Below, piece after piece: positions 6,649 through 10,549 of a stretch of 10,549 nucleotides of DNA. The notes under the pieces are model-generated. The model was not told where the DNA came from, made no database searches, and saw only the letters and a program-made list of their open reading frames with translations. Position 1 is the first letter of the stretch; each line of letters opens with the position of its first letter. Source of the stretch: Anaerolineae bacterium (GTDB taxonomy: Bacteria; Chloroflexota; Anaerolineae; B4-G1; SLSP01); the NCBI GenBank assembly GCA_016927095.1, contig JAFGNI010000747.1, positions 1-10,549 on the forward strand. Reading direction: 5' to 3'. A program made the translations under genes and the position numbers.

Positions 6649-6842
6649 TGCCGCAGACGGTCCCCCGCATCGTCTCTACGAGCAGCGCGTCTCTTGCTGT
6701 GCCAGATGCTGTCGCCTGCCGCAGCTGCCATCTGGCCCGCATCGCGGGCATCTTGCCCGCATGCGCACCCAGGCGCCCGCACCGGCGAAAACCGTGGGCC
6801 CAGATTGCGATTGTGCGTAACGGGAGTCCGAACCGACGCCAT
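6649..6842. other. Non-coding gap between the hydrolase and the ZmaR-like GNAT
   Basis: About 194 nt are formally open in the GNAT frame from GTG 6648 (overlapping the hydrolase stop). The translation is Arg/Pro/Cys-rich ('ILPACAPRRPHRRKP') with no GNAT-family character, and it is interrupted at DNA level by the strong hairpin at 6738-6765. This composition is typical of dispersed GC-rich intergenic repeats read as protein. I see no promoter consensus and no RNA gene in it. Confidence 0.5.
6738..6765. repeat. Strong bulged hairpin, possible dispersed intergenic repeat
   Basis: The arms are CGCAT (6738-6742), a bulged C at 6743 and GCGGGCA (6744-6750). A TCT loop follows, then TGCCCGC (6754-6760) and ATGCG (6761-6765). 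This gives 12 base pairs with one bulge. There is no T-run after it on either strand, so it is not a classical intrinsic terminator, although it could attenuate or stabilise the upstream message. Its core with the 'GGGCATCTTGCCC' pattern resembles REP-like intergenic palindromes seen in several uncultured lineages; only one copy is in this window, so the repeat status is inferred. Confidence 0.55.
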
Positions 6843-7607
6843 ATGCCCGACCACTTGGCCGTCACAAGACGTTACTACGCTACCTGGCTCGACGTGGCGC
6901 CCGAGCAACTTGACGCGCCCGGTGCTTTCGCCGTGGCGTCGCCGAAGCGGGAGGCGCGTCAGGCGGGGTACAGCCGTCCCTTCGACCTCTACGCTTATGT
7001 CACCGGAGAGACGACGGTCATCTCCTACCATCGGAGGCTTGCGGACTGCATCGAGGCGACCCTTACGGCGTTCAGGGATGCAGCTGACCTGACTGCGCTC
7101 GAGGCCTGCCTGCCGTCTCTGCTCGAGGCACCTTCCGCGCGCGTTGGCCATTCCTTCAAGTACGTCTTCACCTCGCTGCCCCACGATGTCGATCCGGCTC
7201 CCGCGCGACAACTAGAGGATGGTGATTACGCCGACTTCCTGGGTTTCCACCGGGCGCACTATCAGGACGCCGACCAAGACCTCTGGTTGCGCGATTACTT
7301 TGACAGCTTGGTCGCTCGCGGTTACCTTCATGGCGTCGAGGTCGACGGGCGGCTTGTCTGCGCTGCTGAGGTGCCGGACCTGCCCTATCTGGTCGACCTC
7401 GTAGCGGAGCCGGGCATCGCCACCCTACCTGCGTACCGGCGGTGCGGGTACGCGAGGGCTGCGGTCGGCGCGCTGCTGGCGCGGTTGCTGGACGAAGGAA
7501 AGACCCCGCTCTGGTCGTGTGCGGCAACCAATGTAGCATCGCAACGATTGGCTGAGAGCTTGGGATTTACTAAACTAGCAGATGTGATCACCGTGACGCT
7601 GGCATGA
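6843..7607 (+). CDS. GNAT acetyltransferase with N-terminal extension (ZmaR-like)
   Basis: With ATG 6843 the protein is 254 residues. The C-terminal GNAT core shows 'YLHGVEVDGRLVCAAEVPDL', then the acetyl-CoA loop in 'AYRRCGYARAAV' (R199-x-x-G202-x-A204), then 'PLWSCAATNVASQRLAESLGF'. That last block, with N-x-x-S-x-x-L-A-x-x-LGF, is characteristic of the GNAT_acetyltran/zwittermicin-resistance ZmaR type. About 110 N-terminal residues precede it, beginning 'VTRRYYATWLDVAPEQL', and would form the substrate-specific half. By family it is a cytosolic acetyltransferase; some relatives modify antibiotics, but the acceptor here is unknown. The start is uncertain: GTG 6648 overlaps the previous stop but yields a 65-residue non-family extension; GTG 6813 has no SD; ATG 6843 has only a distant GGGAG (6822-6826). 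The stop lies 6 nt before the HAD gene. Confidence 0.8.
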   Translation: MPDHLAVTRRYYATWLDVAPEQLDAPGAFAVASPKREARQAGYSRPFDLYAYVTGETTVISYHRRLADCIEATLTAFRDAADLTALEACLPSLLEAPSARVGHSFKYVFTSLPHDVDPAPARQLEDGDYADFLGFHRAHYQDADQDLWLRDYFDSLVARGYLHGVEVDGRLVCAAEVPDLPYLVDLVAEPGIATLPAYRRCGYARAAVGALLARLLDEGKTPLWSCAATNVASQRLAESLGFTKLADVITVTLA

Positions 7608-7613
7608 GGACGC

Positions 7614-8321
7614 ATGAATCGCGATAGGCTAGACAATATCACAGTCATCTCCTTCGATGGCGATGCGACGCTCTGGGACTTCGAGAAGGCGATGCGCGAC
7701 GCACTCGCGCAGGCGCTTGACCTACTGCGCTCGCGCCTTCCGGGCCCGGCGACAGCTGCCCTGACCGTCGACCGCATGGACGAGATCCGTAACCGGGTGG
7801 CTGAGGAGCTCGATGTGAACGCCGCCACACTCGAGGAGATCCGCTATGAGGCCTTCGTCCGTACCGTCGCTGAGGCGGGGAGCACGAGTACCGAGCTCGC
7901 CCGCGAGCTCAATTCCCTCTACCGGAAGCACCGCTTTGGCGACATCGAGCTCTATCCGGATGTCATCCCCGCTCTGGATGCGCTGGCCTCGTGCTACACC
8001 TTGGGTCTGCTATCCAACGGCAATACCTTGCCTGAGTATGCGGGACTGGGCGGATGGTTCGCCTTCGTGATCTTCGCGCAGGACGTCGGTGTCCGGAAGC
8101 CCGACCCGGGGATCTTCCGGCTTGCTTGCGAGCGCGCCGGCTGTTGTCCTGACGAGCTCCTCCACGTCGGAGACTCGCTGTCCTCGGATGTAGCCGGGGC
8201 CAATGGCTTCGGGGCGACCTCCGTCTGGCTGAATCGCGACGGCGCGCTCAATGACACTGACGCGGTGCCGGACTACGAGATGCAGTCGCTGTCAGACCTC
8301 ACAGCGCTACTAGGGCTCTAG
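7614..8321 (+). CDS. HAD-superfamily hydrolase (subfamily IA, probable phosphatase)
   Basis: The 235-residue protein has all four HAD motifs. Motif I is 'SFDGDATLWD', with nucleophile D15 and acid/base D17 in DxDxT form. Motif II is S134 in 'GLLSNGN'. Motif III is K162 in 'VGVRKPDPGIF'. Motif IV is 'VGDSLSSDVAGA' with D187 and D192. Residues 22 to about 115 form a helical C1 cap, and the overall pattern resembles YjjG/REG-2-like members. Such enzymes dephosphorylate small phosphomonoesters or nucleotides using Mg2+ in the cytosol. The D at motif I+2 favours a phosphatase over a dehalogenase. The start ATG 7614 follows the GNAT stop by 6 nt, with GAGGA at 7606-7610 as a short-spaced SD, so the two genes are very likely co-translated. 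The substrate is unknown. Confidence 0.9.
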   Translation: MNRDRLDNITVISFDGDATLWDFEKAMRDALAQALDLLRSRLPGPATAALTVDRMDEIRNRVAEELDVNAATLEEIRYEAFVRTVAEAGSTSTELARELNSLYRKHRFGDIELYPDVIPALDALASCYTLGLLSNGNTLPEYAGLGGWFAFVIFAQDVGVRKPDPGIFRLACERAGCCPDELLHVGDSLSSDVAGANGFGATSVWLNRDGALNDTDAVPDYEMQSLSDLTALLGL

Positions 8322-8377
8322 TGCCTGATTCGGGTACGGCGACCATTGTGTTGAGAGGCTGAGAAGGAGAAAGGACG

Positions 8378-8944
8378 ATGCAGCGTTGTGGATGGGCGGG
8401 CGATGACCCGCTGATGATCGCCTACCACGATACGGAGTGGGGGACCCCGGTCCACGACGACCGGACGCTTTTCGAGTTCCTGATCCTGGAGGGCGCGCAG
8501 GCCGGTCTCAGCTGGTCGACGATCCTCCGGAAGCGCGAGGCCTATCGCTGCGCCTTCGCCGACTTTGATCCGGACCTCGTGGCCCGCTTCGATGAGGCGG
8601 ACCAGGCCTGGCTGATGGCGAATCCCGGCATCGTACGCAACCGGCTCAAGATCGCCGCCGCTATCACCAATGCCCAAGCGGTCCTTGCGGTGCAGGAGGA
8701 ATACGGCAGCTTCGACGCCTACATCTGGAGGTTCGTGGGCGGCAGTGCTATCCAGAACGCCTGGCACACGCTGGCTGAGCTACCCACGCAGACGCCAGAA
8801 TCGGTCGCGATGAGCAAGGACCTCAAGCGGCGTGGCTTTCGCTTTGTCGGACCGACGATCTGCTACGCCTTCATGCAGGCCGTCGGCATGGTCAATGACC
8901 ACGTCGTCAACTGCTTCCGCCACGCCGAGCTCAGGCGGACTTGA
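8378..8944 (+). CDS. tag: DNA-3-methyladenine glycosylase I
   Basis: This 188-residue protein is a full-length Tag, the helix-hairpin-helix-superfamily base-excision-repair enzyme that removes 3-methyladenine from alkylated DNA. Residues can be placed directly against the E. coli numbering: zinc ligands C4, H17, H175 and C179 are all present ('RCGW', 'AYHDTEWG', 'DHVVNCFRH'). The base-pocket residues Y16, W21, E38 and W46 ('FLILEGAQAGLSW') are also present. The central 'NPGIVRNRLKIAAAITNA' and the 'SKDLKRRGFRFVGPTICYAFMQAVG' block are typical. The start ATG 8378 has AAGGAG at 8364-8369 with 8 nt spacing. It lies 56 nt after the HAD gene on the same strand, so it may share that transcript, although no functional link to the hydrolases is evident. 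This is the most secure call in the window. Confidence 0.97.
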   Translation: MQRCGWAGDDPLMIAYHDTEWGTPVHDDRTLFEFLILEGAQAGLSWSTILRKREAYRCAFADFDPDLVARFDEADQAWLMANPGIVRNRLKIAAAITNAQAVLAVQEEYGSFDAYIWRFVGGSAIQNAWHTLAELPTQTPESVAMSKDLKRRGFRFVGPTICYAFMQAVGMVNDHVVNCFRHAELRRT

Positions 8945-8976
8945 TCTTTATCTAGTGAAGATGACGTGCGAGAATG

Positions 8977-9000
8977 AGCGAATGCAGAAATCAGCGAATG
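8977..9000 (+). repeat. Short direct repeat upstream of the GT87 gene
   Basis: AGCGAATG occurs at 8977-8984 and again at 8993-9000, with 16-nt spacing between starts, in the 139-nt gap (8945-9083) before the glycosyltransferase gene. It could be a pair of regulator half-sites, but an 8-nt match may be chance. The rest of the gap holds no convincing promoter pair. Confidence 0.25.
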
Positions 9001-9083
9001 GTGTCGTCTTGCGCGTTCACTGCCCCATATTCAGGCGTGAGTTCTCGGTCTCGGCTGAGTCGTAGCCTGAAAGGACGACATCG

Positions 9084-10469
9084 ATGACCGCGCCGCGCTC
9101 TCTTAGGTGGCTGTTGGTCGCGCTTGTCGCCGTGGCACTGGTCCGCCTGATCGGCTTTGCTGTCGCCTTCGGACAGGAGAGCCTCCAGATGGACTTCGCG
9201 GCCTTCTACACCGCCGGCGAAGCCCTTAACGCCGGCCTCGATCCCTACAGAAGCCACATCTTCCGGTCGCCCCCGATCTGGGACGGGGTCGATCTCTTTC
9301 AGCACAGCCGTTTTCTCTACCCGCCGCTTGTGGCCACGCTCTTCCAGCCGGTGGCATGGCTGCCGTACAGCGTCGCCAAAGCGGCGTGGATGGTTGTGAG
9401 CCTGCTGACGCTGGCCATCGCCCTTATTCTCGCGATGCGTGTCGCGGGCGTCCGGCTGAGCGACAATGCCGCGTGGGCCACCTGGCTGGTCGCGCTGGTC
9501 TTCCACCCGCTCCTCACCTTTCTGGAGCGCGGGCAGATCGACAGCATCACGCTGCTGTTGGTCACCGCCGGGATCGTGCTCCTAGGAAGACGGCGGCGGG
9601 AAGGGATCGCCGGGCTGCTTTTCGCCCTCGCGACGCTGCTCAAGCTCCATGCCGTGCTCTTGGTTCCTTTCCTGGTGGTGCAGAAGCGGTGGCGGGCGCT
9701 CGCTAGCTATGCCGCCGGGGGCGTGCTGCTCCTGCTGCTCTCACTCTTGCTCAACGGCCCCACGCTGCTCGTGCAGTACGCCACGGTGGAGTTCCCCAGG
9801 ATCTCCGAGTTCGGCGAGTGGGGCACCGACGAGATGCGGGTCGATCCTGCGAGAGTAGCGGCGCTGCAGCCAGCCGAGGGACTCACAACCAAGGACGGGC
9901 GCGTCTACAGCCGGGAGTACTTCAGCTTCGTCTCCAATGCTAGCCTCGGTCGGACCCAGGCGGGCTACAAGCTCCAAGGACTGCTCGGCGCTATGGGCTT
10001 CGGCAGCGCCCAGAGTGTTGCCGCGTTGGTTACCTTTGGGGTGTGCTTTGGCGTCGTGGTGGCGCTCCAGTGGGGGAGGTGCTTCGTCGACCTCTCGCAA
10101 CCCACAGCCGCGTTTCTCTACTGGCAGCTGGCCCTGGTCATCGTCCTGCTGAGCGCGCCCCTGACGTGGGTGATGAACACCATCTGGCTCCTGGCGCTGG
10201 TGCCCCTCGCGATCCGATGGGGGATAGCTCGCCGGGCGGGGGCGCCTGAACCGTGGCCTCGCCGGCTTGGTTGGGTCCTTGTAGCCTTCGGCCTGGTCAT
10301 CGCGATGGTCCCCGACCACCTTGCTTTCTCCCTGTTGATCCCTGCCGGCGCCGCCGGTGAGGCCGCGCAGCAGAAGTACGTCATCGCCGAGCTCGCCGTC
10401 GCCTTGGGGTTGGTTCTCTGCCTCCTGCGGCATCGCCCACACCGCGCACCGCGTCGCCGCCGTTTGTAG
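9084..10469 (+). CDS. Glycosyltransferase family 87 (DUF2029-type) membrane protein
   Basis: The 461-residue protein starts at ATG 9084, with AAAGGA at 9070-9075 and 8 nt spacing. It begins with a membrane anchor (residues 8-30) followed by the first external loop 'QMDFAAFYTAGEALNAGLDPY'. Its D37 is at the position of the catalytic Asp of GT-C mannosyltransferases such as PimE. Further GT87 landmarks are 'FLYPPL', 'ERGQIDSITLLLV' (148-160) and 'LLKLHAVLLVPFLV' (K187, H189), with about ten membrane helices in all. A longer soluble loop (about 233-300, containing 'VSNASLG') sits in the middle, and the tail after the last helix is Arg-rich, which suggests a cytoplasmic C-terminus. By family it transfers a mannosyl or other glycosyl unit from a polyprenyl-phosphate sugar to a lipid or glycan outside the membrane. 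It appears to be a single-gene unit after tag. Donor and acceptor are unknown. Confidence 0.87.
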   Translation: MTAPRSLRWLLVALVAVALVRLIGFAVAFGQESLQMDFAAFYTAGEALNAGLDPYRSHIFRSPPIWDGVDLFQHSRFLYPPLVATLFQPVAWLPYSVAKAAWMVVSLLTLAIALILAMRVAGVRLSDNAAWATWLVALVFHPLLTFLERGQIDSITLLLVTAGIVLLGRRRREGIAGLLFALATLLKLHAVLLVPFLVVQKRWRALASYAAGGVLLLLLSLLLNGPTLLVQYATVEFPRISEFGEWGTDEMRVDPARVAALQPAEGLTTKDGRVYSREYFSFVSNASLGRTQAGYKLQGLLGAMGFGSAQSVAALVTFGVCFGVVVALQWGRCFVDLSQPTAAFLYWQLALVIVLLSAPLTWVMNTIWLLALVPLAIRWGIARRAGAPEPWPRRLGWVLVAFGLVIAMVPDHLAFSLLIPAGAAGEAAQQKYVIAELAVALGLVLCLLRHRPHRAPRRRRL

Positions 10470-10483
10470 ATACTATGCATAGG

Positions 10484-10513
10484 TTGACAAAGACAGACCG
10501 CAGCCGCTACACT
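10484..10513 (+). promoter_or_regulatory. Sigma70-like promoter for a gene beyond the right edge
   Basis: A perfect TTGACA -35 (10484-10489) is followed after 18 nt by TACACT (10508-10513), which matches four of six -10 positions including the key A and T. Initiation would fall near 10520. It lies 14 nt after the stop of the GT87 gene and points to the right, so it starts a new transcription unit. Confidence 0.75.
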
Positions 10514-10537
10514 CTGGTTAGGGAAAACTAACACCAG
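10514..10537 (+). promoter_or_regulatory. Imperfect inverted repeat over the predicted transcription start (candidate operator or leader hairpin)
   Basis: CTGG-TTAG (10514-10521) is mirrored by CTAA-(CA)-CCAG (10528-10537) around a GGAAAA centre, with a 2-nt bulge in the right arm. It begins right after the -10 box and runs into the SD, so a repressor bound here would block both polymerase and ribosome access. The GTTAG...CTAAC half-sites faintly recall DtxR/MntR-type metalloregulator boxes, but the spacing differs, so I do not name a regulator. Confidence 0.4.
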
Positions 10538-10543
10538 GAGGTG
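10536..10543 (+). promoter_or_regulatory. Near-perfect SD for the gene starting at or just past position 10550
   Basis: AGGAGGTG complements the 3' end of 16S rRNA over eight bases. The last six bases of the window form a normal spacer, so the start codon is expected immediately outside. No coding sequence of this gene is visible. Confidence 0.7.
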
Positions 10544-10549
10544 TAGCGA

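Noticed and set aside
6648..6842. GTG 6648 as start of the second GNAT gene
   Set aside because: The stop/start overlap looks like coupling, but the 65 residues added are non-family, low-complexity and contain a strong DNA palindrome.
6609..7211. 200-codon minus-strand open frame
   Set aside because: Shadow of the GNAT gene on a GC-rich strand; no recognisable motif or SD.
9009..9031. TTGCGC and CATATT as a promoter for the GT87 gene
   Set aside because: Spacer is only 11 nt; no better pair found in the gap.
9741..10442. 233-codon minus-strand open frame
   Set aside because: Opposite the GT87 coding sequence; charged low-complexity translation typical of antisense shadow frames.

Overview
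This is a GC-rich, gene-dense bacterial window of about 10.5 kb. Shine-Dalgarno sequences are strong (AGGAGG-type), and ATG starts dominate with some GTG. One sigma70-like promoter is clear at the right end. The gene content (FAD oxidoreductase remnant, small cyclase, GDPD, a phosphoesterase/PHP fusion, a two-domain acetylxylan-esterase-like hydrolase, GT-C membrane glycosyltransferases) resembles uncultured environmental lineages such as Chloroflexota or Armatimonadota. No ribosomal or other marker gene is present, so this placement is only an impression. I see no rRNA, tRNA, CRISPR array, transposase or phage gene.

Layout. (1) 1-1170: the C-terminal part of a polytopic membrane protein (probable GT-C glycosyltransferase), followed 7 nt later by the C-terminal third of a FAD-dependent oxidoreductase with no N-terminal FAD-binding domain. 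This looks like a deletion or rearrangement scar, or an assembly join. (2) 1139-1681, minus strand: a small cyclase-family protein with a good -10 box and SD. Its 3' end overlaps the oxidoreductase remnant tail to tail. (3) 1880-6648, plus strand: a tight four-gene run of GNAT acetyltransferase, GDPD-like phosphodiesterase, metallophosphoesterase-PHP fusion and two-domain alpha/beta hydrolase, with junctions of -1, 44 and 13 nt. (4) 6649-6842: a non-coding gap with a strong bulged hairpin. (5) 6843-8944: a ZmaR-like GNAT, a HAD phosphatase and DNA-3-methyladenine glycosylase I (tag). (6) 9084-10469: a GT87-type membrane glycosyltransferase. (7) 10470-10549: a promoter, an inverted repeat at the predicted transcription start and a near-perfect SD for a gene starting just outside the window.

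The main biological interest is the 1880-6648 run, possibly extending to 8321. It places a GDPD fold, a phosphodiesterase and a phosphatase-type PHP domain on one polypeptide, an esterase and then a HAD phosphatase side by side. The sequence supports the domain content, the motifs and the operon-like packing. A stepwise route from phosphodiester to phosphomonoester to alcohol plus phosphate, followed by ester cleavage, is my inference; the substrate cannot be read from the sequence. The GDPD member and the cyclase both lack residues normally used for metal binding, so their activities may have diverged from the family norm.
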